DNA of 64,000 bases from Myxococcota bacterium (GTDB taxonomy: Bacteria > Myxococcota_A > UBA9160 > SMWR01): contig JBCCEW010000003.1 in the NCBI GenBank assembly GCA_039030075.1, positions 278,345-342,344 on the forward strand, written 5' to 3'. Shown here one piece after another: positions 8,417 through 17,127 of the stretch. Every line of letters begins with the position of its first letter. Position 1 is the first letter of the stretch. Position numbers and translations under genes: made by a program. Below the pieces are notes generated by a model. That model was not told the origin of the DNA. It searched no databases and was given only the letters and a program-made list of their open reading frames with translations.

Positions 8417-9342
8417 AGCTGGGCGTCGTCTTCGGCTGGCACTGCCTCGCCTGGGAAGACCTGCTCGCCCTGGTCATGCGGGCCGAAGCGCTCGGCTACG
8501 CGGCCGCCTACCACGACGGAGACATCACCCAGCTCGGCCAGCGCCAGGACACCGAGGTGCTCGACGGTTGGACGGTCACCACGTCGCTCGTCGCGCGCAC
8601 CGAGCGCATCGGTGTGGGCTCGATCCGGCTGGTCCAACACTGGAACGCGGCGCGGCTCGCCCAGGCGGCCGCGACCCTCGAGCGGATCGCGCCCGGACGA
8701 CTCCAATTCTTCGCCTCGATCGGGGATCGGCCCGAAGACCCCGCCTGGGGCATCCCGCGGCTCTCGCCCGCAGAGCGCATCGCGTTCCTCGACGAGACCC
8801 TGGGCGCCGTGCGCGCCCTCTGGCGCGGCGAGGCGGTCGAATGCGACGGCGCATACGTCCGGCTCGACCGCGCGCGGGTACGCCCGGTGCTGGGTGCTGG
8901 GGCGCCGGCCATCGAACTCGGTGCCAAGGGTCCGAAGCTCCTCGAGCTGGTGGCCCGTCATGCGGACATCTGGAACGTCAACTGGCCGCCGATCCCGGAT
9001 CGGGTCGCGGCTTCGGCCGACACCCTGGCGGCCGCCTGCGGCCGCGCGGGACGCGACCCCGACGCGATTCGGCGTCGGATGTGGGTCTTCGCGCGCGCCC
9101 AGCGGCTCGGCAGCGCCGAGGCCCTTGCCGAGTTCCGGCGTTGGAACCCCTGGTTCGCCCATCTGCCGGACGCCGAGGTGACGCCCTCCCTGGTCACCGG
9201 CACGCCGGCCGAATGCGCGGATCAATTGCGGCACTGGGGCTCCCAGCTAAGGCTGGAGATGGCCGTGGTCGATCTTTCGGGTCTGGACGCCGGAGCGGCC
9301 CGGGAGACCCTGGAGGCGTTCCCAGGGGGAACGATTCGTTGA
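8413..9342 (+). CDS. Luciferase-like (LLM) flavin-dependent oxidoreductase
   Basis: 309-aa TIM-barrel protein of the bacterial luciferase-like monooxygenase / F420-dependent reductase superfamily. Seen: KLGVVFGWHCLAWEDLLALV at the N-terminus, the mid-barrel ERIGVGSIRLVQHWNAARLAQ strand, and AIELGAKGPKLLELVARHAD near residues 165-185, all usual for this family. FMN or F420 use cannot be decided. Starts at GTG 8413 inside the stop of the Nudix gene. It is one of two LLM proteins in the window (the other at 20027); the two differ clearly in sequence. Substrate unknown. Confidence 0.85.
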   Translation: MKLGVVFGWHCLAWEDLLALVMRAEALGYAAAYHDGDITQLGQRQDTEVLDGWTVTTSLVARTERIGVGSIRLVQHWNAARLAQAAATLERIAPGRLQFFASIGDRPEDPAWGIPRLSPAERIAFLDETLGAVRALWRGEAVECDGAYVRLDRARVRPVLGAGAPAIELGAKGPKLLELVARHADIWNVNWPPIPDRVAASADTLAAACGRAGRDPDAIRRRMWVFARAQRLGSAEALAEFRRWNPWFAHLPDAEVTPSLVTGTPAECADQLRHWGSQLRLEMAVVDLSGLDAGAARETLEAFPGGTIR

Positions 9343-9453
9343 CGCTCGGCGCGGCCGTGCCGTAACCTCAAGTGGACCGCGGGATTCGCGCCCTTCCCGC
9401 CCGCCCAGGACCATCACCGCATCCGAGCTCCCGGCAACGGGCGCGTGTTCGCA

Positions 9454-9459
9454 TAGGCT
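9454..9459 (+). promoter_or_regulatory. Putative -10 for the rhomboid operon
   Basis: TAGGCT 25 nt before the GTG at 9485, followed by a purine-rich AAGAAGGGAA stretch that can serve as ribosome site. This is the leadered form of the TAnnnT pattern. Confidence 0.35.
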
Positions 9460-9484
9460 CCGGGGCACGGAAGAAGGGAATCGA

Positions 9485-10252
9485 GTGTACGGCGGCGGTC
9501 GGAATCAACCCGGAGGCGCGGGCCTGGGCTTTGGCCCGGCGTTCACGCCGCCCATCGTCAAGCAGCTGCTCATCACGCTGGCTGCGGCGTTCGTTGCACA
9601 GGGCCTCGTGCAACAGGTCCGCGACTACCTGCCGGTCGTTCCCGTCGACGTGTGGCAACGCGGGTACCTGTGGCAGCCCTTCTCGTACATGTGGCTCCAC
9701 GGTGGTCTCGGCCACATCGTGATGAACTGTTTCGTGCTGTGGATGTTCGGCTCCCCGCTGGCGATGGCGTGGGGGCCGAAGCGTTTCTTGCGCTTCTACT
9801 TGATCTGCGGTGTCGGCGCGGGCGTCATCATCGCGACGCTGCCGTTCCTGCTCTACGGCTTCGGCTTGGGGGCGGGTTTCTCGCTCAACATCCCGACCGT
9901 GGGTGCCTCTGGCGCGATCTACGGCGTGATCCTCGCCTACTCGCTCACCTGGCCCGATCGCACGATCATGCTGATCTTCCCGCCCGTGGCCTTCAAGGCC
10001 ATCTGGCTCATCCCCGCCATGTTCTTCATGACGCTCGTGTTCGGCGGGGGCAACGTCAGTCACGTCGGCCACCTCGGGGGGGTGCTGGTCGGGTGGCTGT
10101 ACCTGCGGCAGACCGGCGACGCGGGCTCGGTGTTCTCACTCGAGCAATTGAAGTACCGCTGGCGGCGCTACCGCATGCGTCAGAAGCTGCGCGCCGTGCA
10201 GTACGAAGAATGGGAGTCGAAGCGGCGCGATCAGGACCGCCGCTACCACTAG
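9485..10252 (+). CDS. Rhomboid-family intramembrane serine protease
   Basis: 255-aa polytopic inner-membrane protease with about six transmembrane helices. The catalytic pair is present: Ser142 in VGASGAIYG and His196 in GHLGG. The family's first helix-loop signature LHGGLGHIVMNCFVLWMFG is at about residues 77-95. A basic C-terminal tail (last 35 residues) lies in the cytoplasm. Rhomboids cut single-span substrates in the membrane; the substrate is not visible here. The next gene begins 16 bp downstream, so it is co-transcribed with the DUF4097 protein. Confidence 0.93.
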   Translation: MYGGGRNQPGGAGLGFGPAFTPPIVKQLLITLAAAFVAQGLVQQVRDYLPVVPVDVWQRGYLWQPFSYMWLHGGLGHIVMNCFVLWMFGSPLAMAWGPKRFLRFYLICGVGAGVIIATLPFLLYGFGLGAGFSLNIPTVGASGAIYGVILAYSLTWPDRTIMLIFPPVAFKAIWLIPAMFFMTLVFGGGNVSHVGHLGGVLVGWLYLRQTGDAGSVFSLEQLKYRWRRYRMRQKLRAVQYEEWESKRRDQDRRYH

Positions 10253-10268
10253 CCGGTGGAACCCCCCT

Positions 10269-11153
10269 ATGAGCTGGCGACGAGACACCTCGGAAAAGAC
10301 CTCGGAAGGTCGCGGCATTACCGGCTTCCTGCGCAGCCTCCTATCGGAGATGCCGTGGAGTGAGAAGGCCGAGGCCGAGGAGAAGCACCAGTTCGCCACG
10401 CCGTCGGGCCAGGTGCTGCGCGTCCACAACTCGAATGGGCGTACCCGCATCACCGGCGAAGAGCGAGACGACATCGAGGTCGTCGCATTCAAGACGGGCC
10501 GGGCCGAGTCGGCGGACGCCGCCCAGCAGCTGGTGCAGGACATTCACATCGACTTCCAGGAGACCGGCGGCCGCCTCGACCTCGATGTCGAGGTACCCCG
10601 CAAGTGGAACCGGCGCGGCGCTGCCAATCTCTGCATCAAGCTGCCGCGCGAGATGGAAGTGTGGGTCGCCGCCGCGAATGGCCGCGTCGAGGTCGAGGGA
10701 ATCCGCGGCCTCGTGCGGGCGAAGTCGACGAACGGCGCCGCAAAGGTGTGTGACGTGATCGGCGACGTCGAGGTTGCCACCACCAACGCGAAGGTCTCCT
10801 GCACCTGCACCTGCGGTCGGCTGCTGGCGCGCTCGAGCAATGGCAAGATCGAGATCGACCAGCACCGCGGCTCGGTCGACGCCTCCACCAGCAACGGGCT
10901 GATTCGTGCCTCGCTCGAGGACGTCGGCGCCGACGGCGTGCAGCTGGCCACGAGCAACGGACGCATCGTCCTCGACCTGCCCGAGGTCGTGGACGTCGAC
11001 GTGGACATCCGCGTCGACAACGGCGTGATCCGCAGCGATCGCGAGGTGCTCGCGAAGGGTCGTGAGACGATCGGGCGCCTGCTCGGCCGCCTGGGCGCCG
11101 GCGGCAAGCTCGTGAAGCTCCGCACCTCGAACGGTTCGGTCTCGCTCCGCTAG
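10269..11153 (+). CDS. DUF4097-family beta-repeat protein
   Basis: 294-aa protein of the DUF4097 'putative adhesin' family. It contains nine short repeats centred on [S/T/A]-N-G followed by alternating hydrophobic residues, such as NSNGRTRI, AANGRVEV, STNGAAKV, SSNGKIEI, TSNGLIRA, TSNGRIVL and TSNGSVSL. They are spaced about 20-25 residues apart from residue 50 to the end, which suggests a stacked beta structure. A CTCTC cysteine cluster interrupts the fifth repeat. No signal peptide or membrane helix is seen, so despite the family name it looks cytoplasmic. It is downstream of and probably co-transcribed with the rhomboid protease. Confidence 0.82.
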   Translation: MSWRRDTSEKTSEGRGITGFLRSLLSEMPWSEKAEAEEKHQFATPSGQVLRVHNSNGRTRITGEERDDIEVVAFKTGRAESADAAQQLVQDIHIDFQETGGRLDLDVEVPRKWNRRGAANLCIKLPREMEVWVAAANGRVEVEGIRGLVRAKSTNGAAKVCDVIGDVEVATTNAKVSCTCTCGRLLARSSNGKIEIDQHRGSVDASTSNGLIRASLEDVGADGVQLATSNGRIVLDLPEVVDVDVDIRVDNGVIRSDREVLAKGRETIGRLLGRLGAGGKLVKLRTSNGSVSLR

Positions 11154-11188
11154 CGCCCGCGACGGCGCCCAGTCGCCTGCGCTCGACG

Positions 11189-12112
11189 CTAGGCCTCGAG
11201 CGAACGCCCCAACGTCACGTCGCCCTCGATCGTGGTGCGATTGATGACGCGTCGCACGCCCGGCCGCGTGCCCCGGGTGCAGTGCATCGCGCGCCAGTTG
11301 TCCCAGAGCACCATGTCCCCGGGCCGCCAGTCGTGGAAGTAGTGGAAGTCGGGCCGGCGGGTGTGCTCGACCAGCTCGTGGAGCAGCGCATCCGCTTCGT
11401 CGTTCGTGAGCCCGGCTCGCTCGGGCTCTGCGATGCGATGCAGGAACTGCTCGACCACCTCGAGCACGGGCACCTTCGTCACCGGGTGGGTGACCACGAT
11501 CGGATAAGCCGCGTCGGGGAACTCGGGGTAGCCCATGTCGGAGGGCTTCTTCGGGCTGCCCGGCCCGGGCTCGTAGCCATCGAGGTCCACGAAACGCATC
11601 TGGCGTCGCTGCACCGTGAATCGATACACGACCTCGAGCCCCGCGATGCGTTGCTTCGTCGCTTCGGGCAGGGCGGCGTAGGCCTTCCCCAGATCGCCGA
11701 AACCGGTCTGGCCATCCTCGTCCGCGACTTCGACGGCACGCAACACGGCGCCCCGGTTCGGACGGCCCGTGTAGTGGAGGTCCATGTGCCAATCGAGACG
11801 ACCCACGATCTCCTGGCCGTGGTAGAAGGCGGTCTGGAAACGATCGGCCGGTCCGCCGTTCACGAGCTCGAAGAGCTCGGGGTGCTCCGACGAGATATTC
11901 GTCTCGAGGGGGTGGCGCTCGAGGGGGCCGAAGATCCGGCTGAACTCGATCTGGGCGCGGGCATCGATCGTCTGGTCGCGGAAGACCAGGATCGCGTGTT
12001 CGTCCCAGAGCCCGCGAAGCTCGGCCTGCACCGCCTCGGAGGCGGGGGCGCTCACGTCGAAGCCTTGAACTTCCACGCCGACGTTTTCGAGGGCTCGTGT
12101 TTCGAGGGGCAT
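11189..12112 (-). CDS. TauD/TfdA-family Fe(II)/2-oxoglutarate dioxygenase
   Basis: 307-aa oxygenase using Fe(II), O2 and 2-oxoglutarate to hydroxylate a small substrate, as TauD (taurine) or TfdA (2,4-D) do. The iron triad is present: His109 and Asp111 in WHMDLHYT, and His277 in MHCTRG. A conserved Arg follows in GVRRVINRTT for 2-oxoglutarate. Length and motif spacing match the family. Start ATG at 12112, preceded by GGGAGAC; the open frame continues upstream without further conservation. It stands alone between DUF4097 and the ExeB-like gene. Substrate not predictable. Confidence 0.92.
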   Translation of the reverse strand: MPLETRALENVGVEVQGFDVSAPASEAVQAELRGLWDEHAILVFRDQTIDARAQIEFSRIFGPLERHPLETNISSEHPELFELVNGGPADRFQTAFYHGQEIVGRLDWHMDLHYTGRPNRGAVLRAVEVADEDGQTGFGDLGKAYAALPEATKQRIAGLEVVYRFTVQRRQMRFVDLDGYEPGPGSPKKPSDMGYPEFPDAAYPIVVTHPVTKVPVLEVVEQFLHRIAEPERAGLTNDEADALLHELVEHTRRPDFHYFHDWRPGDMVLWDNWRAMHCTRGTRPGVRRVINRTTIEGDVTLGRSLEA

Positions 12113-12228
12113 GTCGTCTCCCTGTGTCCGGACGCCTCGGGGCGGTCGCAACCGCATCCACGCACGCCGGTTGCGACCGAGGGTTCGGTGCCGGGAGAAC
12201 GTGCGCGGCTTCGACGCCGCGCGCCAGC

Positions 12229-13293
12229 TCAGTCGCCGATCTTCCGGCGGAGCTCCTCGCCCGTCGCGCTCTCGAGCACGATCGCCGCAGGTTCGATCTG
12301 CTTGACGATCAACTCGCCGAGCACGTCGCCTTCGACCAGCCGACGCGACTCGCTCTCGCCCTCGAGCAGGAGCCAGGCCACGCGGCGATCGGCGGCCGGG
12401 TGCCAGTGGGTGCGCTCGACCCGAAAGGCGGGCGCGGACGCAGCCGGCGCCTCGGGCGGAGGCGGCGGAGGGACTTCCGCGCGCGGAGCCGGCGGAGCCG
12501 TTTTCGCGGCCGGCTCCTTCGTCTTCGGCGGCGGCGCGGGCTTGTAGGGGTGGGGCCCAGCGTCCGCACGCTGCGACGGTGCGGGCTCTTTCGCAACCGG
12601 CTCGGGTGCGGCGGGCTTCGGCTCGGGCGGAGCGGCGCGCGGAGCCGGTGGCGTGGGTTCGGGTGCGGGTGCCTTCGCGACGCGGATCGGCTCGGGCGGA
12701 GGCGCGGGTGCTTCACGAACCGGCGGCCCCTCGGCGGGCGGCGCCGGCACCGCCGCCGCGGCGCGATCGGCGGCGGCCTGCCGCGCGCGGCGCGCCGCAG
12801 ACGACGACGTGACGGGCCGCTCGGAGCCGGGCTTCGGCGTGTCGCTCGGAGCGATCGGGTTCGCGTCCGCGATGCGCGGCGCCGGGGTGGGGCGCGCGAG
12901 CACCTCGACTTCGGAGGCGAAGGCCTTCTCGGGCGGTCCGGTCGGCGGGTCGATCGCCGGCGGCGGAGAAAGCTGCTCCGAGGGAATCGGCGGAAGCGGA
13001 GGCGGACGCACGTCGGCGGGAGGCGGAGCGGGCGCTTCGCCCGGAGGGGCTGCAGCCGCCACCGTCGGTGGCGTCGTCCCGCCATCGGCTTCGCCGGAAC
13101 TCATCCACCAGAACACGCCGGCGCCGGCGCTCAACCCGAGCAGCAGCGCCAGGACGGCAGCGCCCCAAGGCGTGCCGGAATCCCTGGAGGGCGGCGGGGT
13201 CGGGCCGGCGATCTCTTCGCGGAGCGGACGCCCCTCATGGGTGGCCGCCTTCTCTTCTTCGAGACGACGCAGGGCCTTGAGGATGGTGCTCAC
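12229..13293 (-). CDS. gspB: GspB/ExeB-like secretion assembly protein
   Basis: 354-aa single-span inner-membrane protein. The N-terminus MSTILKALRRLEEEK is the signature start of GspB/ExeB. A transmembrane helix lies at about residues 43-65. A long Pro/Ala/Glu-rich periplasmic linker follows (about 66-280). A C-terminal domain of about 65 residues (THWHPAADRRVAWLLLEGE... LIVKQIEPAAIVLES) matches the PilP/GspC-like T2SSB fold. With ExeA it helps the type II secretin to assemble and pass the peptidoglycan. Its start overlaps the ExeA stop (ATGA), so the two are co-translated. No secretin or other gsp gene is in the window. Confidence 0.85.
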   Translation of the reverse strand: MSTILKALRRLEEEKAATHEGRPLREEIAGPTPPPSRDSGTPWGAAVLALLLGLSAGAGVFWWMSSGEADGGTTPPTVAAAAPPGEAPAPPPADVRPPPLPPIPSEQLSPPPAIDPPTGPPEKAFASEVEVLARPTPAPRIADANPIAPSDTPKPGSERPVTSSSAARRARQAAADRAAAAVPAPPAEGPPVREAPAPPPEPIRVAKAPAPEPTPPAPRAAPPEPKPAAPEPVAKEPAPSQRADAGPHPYKPAPPPKTKEPAAKTAPPAPRAEVPPPPPPEAPAASAPAFRVERTHWHPAADRRVAWLLLEGESESRRLVEGDVLGELIVKQIEPAAIVLESATGEELRRKIGD

Positions 13294-14156
13294 TCGGACC
13301 TCTTCCCGGTGAACCTCCGCCAGCCAGAGCGCTGGCGGGCACGCCGCCGGTCGCGAGCCGACAGGATCTCGCGCGCCGCCCGTCCGACGTGGGCGCGCTC
13401 CACCTGTTGGGACCCTTCAGCATAGCCTGCGAGCAAAGCGCGGTCTGCGAGCAGGTTGACCAGCCGCGGGACCCCGCGCGAACGCCGGCGAAGCTCGCGC
13501 AACGCCCCGGCGCTGAACACCTTTCCGTTGCGGCCCGACGCCACCTTGAGACGGTGCAGCACGTACTCGGCCGCCTCCTGGGACGACAGCGGCGCCAGCT
13601 GCCAGCGTACCCCGATGCGTTGTCGAAGCTGGCGCAGCTCGGGCCGATCGAGCATCGCGTCGAGTTCGGGCTGACCGAAGAGCACGATCTGCAACAGCTT
13701 CTCGGTCGAGGTCTCCAGGTTCGAGAGCATGCGCAGCTCTTCGAGGGTCGACACGGGCAGGTTCTGCGCCTCGTCGACGATCAACAGGACGCGACGTCGC
13801 TCGCGGCTCGCGTCGAGGAGGAACCGGTTCAGCCGATCGAGCAGTTCGGCGCGCGAGCCTTCGGTGGGAAGCGCCAGCTCGCGGTGAATCGCTTGCAAGA
13901 GCTCGAGTCGCGAGAGCTGGGGGTTGAACAGGTAGGCGATCTCGGCGTTCGGTCCGAGACGCTCGAGCAGCGTCCGACACAGGGTCGTCTTGCCCGTGCC
14001 GACCTCGCCCGTCACGGCGATGAAGCCCTCGCCCTGCTCGATGCCATAGAGCAGGTGCGCCAGGGCTTCCCGATGCGACGACGAGAGGAACAGGTACCGC
14101 GGGTCGGGCGTGAGCGAGAAGGGCTTCTCGCGGAGACCGAAGTGGCGCGTGTACAT
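13290..14156 (-). CDS. gspA: GspA/ExeA-like AAA ATPase
   Basis: 288-aa ATPase. It begins MYTRHFGLREKPFSLTPDPR, diagnostic of the ExeA/GspA family. Walker A GEVGTGKTT is at about residues 42-50, Walker B VLLIVDEAQNL at about 118-128, and GQPELD and GVPRLVNLLADRALL sensor/arginine segments follow. ExeA normally also has a C-terminal membrane segment and peptidoglycan-binding domain. Here the protein ends after the ATPase core and a basic tail, so this is the short form. The same AAA core occurs in exopolysaccharide and phage Mu B-like ATPases, so a role outside type II secretion is possible. ATG at 14156 is preferred over one 9 bp upstream. Confidence 0.88.
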   Translation of the reverse strand: MYTRHFGLREKPFSLTPDPRYLFLSSSHREALAHLLYGIEQGEGFIAVTGEVGTGKTTLCRTLLERLGPNAEIAYLFNPQLSRLELLQAIHRELALPTEGSRAELLDRLNRFLLDASRERRRVLLIVDEAQNLPVSTLEELRMLSNLETSTEKLLQIVLFGQPELDAMLDRPELRQLRQRIGVRWQLAPLSSQEAAEYVLHRLKVASGRNGKVFSAGALRELRRRSRGVPRLVNLLADRALLAGYAEGSQQVERAHVGRAAREILSARDRRRARQRSGWRRFTGKRSE

Positions 14157-14261
14157 CAGCACCACTCCCGCTGGCTGGGTGCCGGGAATCGGACGCGGGC
14201 GTGCGGCTGCGGGCGAACGCGTTGGATGCGTCCGTCCGCGGCAGCGAAGGCGTCGACCTCC

Positions 14262-16127
14262 CTAGAGGTTGACGCGGGTCTTCGCCTGGGTGTCGCCGTC
14301 GCGCAATGCGGGTTCGGTCGCCTTGTCTTCGTCAGCACGGCTCATCGTGCGCAGAGCGCGCTGGGTCCGGGCGATCGCAGCGCGCTGCACGCGCAGCTCC
14401 TCACTCTGGGCGGCTACCTGGCGCTCGAGCTTCTCGCGCGCCTCATTCGCTTCTTCGAGCTTCGCTTCCATCGCCTGCATGCGGCGCTCGAACTCCTGGA
14501 ACATGCGGGACATGTCGGCATCCGGCGCGGCCGAGCCACCCATCACCGGGGGCGGCGTCGTCGGGGACGGAGCCATCGTCGGGTCGGCGGGCAGATCCAT
14601 GTCTTGGTTCATCATCGGGGCATCTCCCAGGGAGGAATCATCTGCGGCGGCATCCATGTCGCCGAACAGGGAATCGGTTTCTTCGACCGTGGGTTCCGCG
14701 CTCGGGGCGGACATGTCCACGGCAGGCGGCGCCTCACGGAGCGCCGGGGCTTCGGGTTCGACCACCGGCGGCGCGATCGGCTCGGCGACCGGCTCCGGCG
14801 TGGCTTCCGCCGGCTCGAAGGGAGCCGGGGCATCGAAGAGATCATCACTGGCAGCCGCGAGGGGCGCGGTGTCGGCCACCGGCTCGGGCTCGGGCATCGT
14901 GAACGGCTCGGGCGTCTCGGTCGCGGCGGGAGCGACGGGCTCCGGCATCGGCTCGCCCATCGAGAAGCCGTCGGTCGGGATCCGACCCATGTCTTCGCTG
15001 GCCGCGTCGGTGTCGCCGAAGGCATCGGAGATCGCGGTGACGTCCGAGTCGTTGGGCAACGCGCGGCGTCGGCGTGCCATCAGGAATCCACCCACGCCCA
15101 GGGTCACCAGCACACCGGCGATGACGGCCATCGCGGTCGGGCTGCTCAGGCGCTCGGCCCAGCTCGGCTCGGCCGGCGCGGCGGGCATCTCGGCGTGTCG
15201 CGGCGTCGTCGACGCCGGCTTCGGAGCGGGCGTCTTCGCCACCGGCTTCGCAACGGGAGCGGTCGGCGTGATCTCCGGGTGACCGGGGATCGTGTTCATC
15301 TCGGGAGCCGGCTGCTTCGTGGTGCGCGGATCGGTCGGCTTGGCGGCGGTCGGCGTTTCGGCCTTGGCCACCGCCTTGGGCTTGGCTTCCGGCGCAGGCG
15401 TCTTCGCGACGGGTGCGACCGGGGTCTTCACGGGTTCGGGCTTCGGCTCGGGCTTCGCCTGCGGCGTGGTCTTCGCCACGGGGGCGACGGGCTTGGGCTC
15501 GGGCTGCTTCGCGAGCGGCGGCTTCGGCGCAGGCTTTGCGGCCGGCTTCGCAGCGGGCTTCGGCTTCGGCGTCTCGGCCTTGGCGGTCGGCTTCGGCGCG
15601 GGCTTCGCGGTCGGCTTGGGCGCCGGCTTCGGCGTCGCCTTCGCGGTCTGCTTCGGTGCGGCCTTCGGCTTCGGGGCCGGCTTCTTCGCGACGGGCTTCG
15701 GCTTCGGCTTCGCCGCGGGCGTCGCCACCGGCTCCGGCCGCATCAGGTCGAGGACGATCCGCGGCGGGTTCGCCAGGATCATCTCCTGCAGGCGCAGGTT
15801 CGACTTGTGGAGATCGATCTCGGCGACGGCGCGCGAGCCCGCCTGGAGCTTCATCCGCTTGACGTCGCCGCTGACGGGCACCTCGCGGGCAGCGGAGGCC
15901 GCTTCGACGGTGACGCGCAGCGCCGGCGTCGTGCCGGAGACCTTCTCGACGCGGTAGCCGGCGGCTCGGTCGAGCTCGAAGACGATGCGCGTGAACTTCG
16001 CGTGCTCACCCACCCGCACGCGCATCACCTGGGCCGCGAAGGCCGGGAGCGCGGTGGCCACGACGATCCCGACGACGAGCAGCGCCGCGAAGCGGCTGCG
16101 CAGGATCTGGGTGGTGAGACGAATCAT
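14262..16127 (-). CDS. AMIN-domain membrane protein with long linker and coiled coil (FimV-like layout)
   Basis: 621 aa. It has a signal peptide (cleavage near residues 32-34, ALPAFAA). An AMIN-like domain follows (about 36-115: MRVRVGEHAKFTRIVFELD to NPPRIVLDLMRPEP), of the kind that binds peptidoglycan or guides secretins such as PilQ. Next comes a Lys/Pro/Ala repeat linker of about 200 residues, then a transmembrane helix (AMAVIAGVLVTLGVGGFLMA, about 338-357). An acidic Pro-rich cytoplasmic stretch of about 170 residues follows, and finally a coiled coil of about 60 residues (MSRMFQEFERRMQAMEAKL...). The order resembles Pseudomonas FimV (periplasmic binding, TM, acidic cytoplasmic part), but no LysM domain or C-terminal FimV helix is seen. 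ATG at 16127 chosen by the signal peptide and AGGAG site. Confidence 0.8.
   Translation of the reverse strand: MIRLTTQILRSRFAALLVVGIVVATALPAFAAQVMRVRVGEHAKFTRIVFELDRAAGYRVEKVSGTTPALRVTVEAASAAREVPVSGDVKRMKLQAGSRAVAEIDLHKSNLRLQEMILANPPRIVLDLMRPEPVATPAAKPKPKPVAKKPAPKPKAAPKQTAKATPKPAPKPTAKPAPKPTAKAETPKPKPAAKPAAKPAPKPPLAKQPEPKPVAPVAKTTPQAKPEPKPEPVKTPVAPVAKTPAPEAKPKAVAKAETPTAAKPTDPRTTKQPAPEMNTIPGHPEITPTAPVAKPVAKTPAPKPASTTPRHAEMPAAPAEPSWAERLSSPTAMAVIAGVLVTLGVGGFLMARRRRALPNDSDVTAISDAFGDTDAASEDMGRIPTDGFSMGEPMPEPVAPAATETPEPFTMPEPEPVADTAPLAAASDDLFDAPAPFEPAEATPEPVAEPIAPPVVEPEAPALREAPPAVDMSAPSAEPTVEETDSLFGDMDAAADDSSLGDAPMMNQDMDLPADPTMAPSPTTPPPVMGGSAAPDADMSRMFQEFERRMQAMEAKLEEANEAREKLERQVAAQSEELRVQRAAIARTQRALRTMSRADEDKATEPALRDGDTQAKTRVNL
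15240..15730 (-). repeat. KPAPKPTAK-type low-complexity repeat region in the AMIN protein
   Basis: Imperfect tandem codons for Lys-Pro-(Ala/Thr/Lys) blocks, for example PAPKPTAKPAPKPTAKAE, fill this coding stretch. The DNA repeats GGCTTCGG(C/G)G-type units on the plus strand. This is a flexible, positively charged linker of the sort that spans the periplasm, and it is prone to slippage. Confidence 0.75.
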
Positions 16128-16347
16128 GGTCCGGGTGGGACTCCTGAGACGAGGGAACTCATCCCTCTGCGTGCAGCGTATCGGCAACCAGCCAGCAGCG
16201 CTTGACCGGGTTTCTGGGCCGCCTCCGCATTTTCGCGGCCTTTCGCCGAGGGGGTTTTGCCCCGAGACGAGCGGAGGAGACGTACTGGGTGAGCGCAGGG
16301 GACGGGCACGGCGCTTTGCCCCTTAAGGATAGGAACGCCGAGCGTCC

Positions 16348-17127
16348 TCAGGCCGGCGGATGCAGCAGCGCCCCGATCTGATCGAGTGCCTCGGCGATGC
16401 GCGGCCCGTACCAGGACACGAGCGTCCCATCCAGGCAGTGGATGCGACCCTCCTGCGCCGCCGGGATGTCGAGCCGGGCGAGCTCGCTGGCATCGGCCAA
16501 CCCGAAGGCGTACGGCTCATCGGGCAGAAGGATCACCTCGGGTTGGCTCGCGACGATCTCCGACTCTTCGACGATCGGGTAGCGGCGCTCGGTCCTTGCC
16601 GCGAAGACGTTCACACCGCCGCAGACCCCGAGCAGATCGTCGGCGTACGTGTCGCTGCCGACCGCCATCCACGGACGCTTCCAGATCGGACAGAACACGC
16701 GCGTGGGATTTGGCACCTGCAGGGCGCGCCGCGCCTGGAAGGCGTCTCGCACCCGGGCGAGTACCGTGTTCCCCGAAGCCTCGGGCGCGCCCAACCCCGC
16801 GATCTCCTCGAGGAGCCCGATCGCCTGCTCCACTGTGCGCGGGTAGGTCACCCAGACGGGAAGCCCCGCTTCCCGCAGTCGTTCGACATCGCGCTCGCGG
16901 TTCTCCTCGCGGTTGGCAATCACCAGATCCGGTGAGAGCTCCCGGATCCGTGCGAGATCCGGATTCTTCGTGCCGCCCACCTTGGGGAGTGCAGCCACCG
17001 CTTCCGCCGGGTGCACACACCAATCGGTCACCCCGACGACCCGCGCCCCGAGCCCGAGCGCGAACAGGGCTTCGCTGAGACTGGGAACGAGAGAGACGAT
17101 GCGCTGCGCCTCGGACGCGGGCCTCAT
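16348..17127 (-). CDS. BtuF-like helical-backbone metal/cobalamin receptor without signal peptide
   Basis: 259-aa protein of the TroA/BtuF substrate-binding superfamily (two Rossmann-like lobes joined by a long helix). Seen: RIVSLVPSLSEALFALGLGARVVGVTDWC at the start, KVGGTKNPDLARIRELSPDLVIANREEN, and PEVILLPDEPYAFG, all usual for cobalamin or siderophore receptors. Normal family members are secreted lipoproteins, but here the protein starts MRPASEAQRIVSL directly on the first beta strand, with no signal peptide or lipobox, so it should be cytoplasmic. The ATG at 17127 overlaps the stop of the upstream ArsA-like gene (ATGA). No ABC permease or ATPase of the BtuCD type is adjacent. Ligand unknown. 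Confidence 0.82.
   Translation of the reverse strand: MRPASEAQRIVSLVPSLSEALFALGLGARVVGVTDWCVHPAEAVAALPKVGGTKNPDLARIRELSPDLVIANREENRERDVERLREAGLPVWVTYPRTVEQAIGLLEEIAGLGAPEASGNTVLARVRDAFQARRALQVPNPTRVFCPIWKRPWMAVGSDTYADDLLGVCGGVNVFAARTERRYPIVEESEIVASQPEVILLPDEPYAFGLADASELARLDIPAAQEGRIHCLDGTLVSWYGPRIAEALDQIGALLHPPA

Noticed and set aside
16240..16270. GGGGGTTTTGCCCC, possible terminator upstream of the AMIN gene
   Set aside because: The stem is only four pairs, and the T-run is in the loop, not after the stem.
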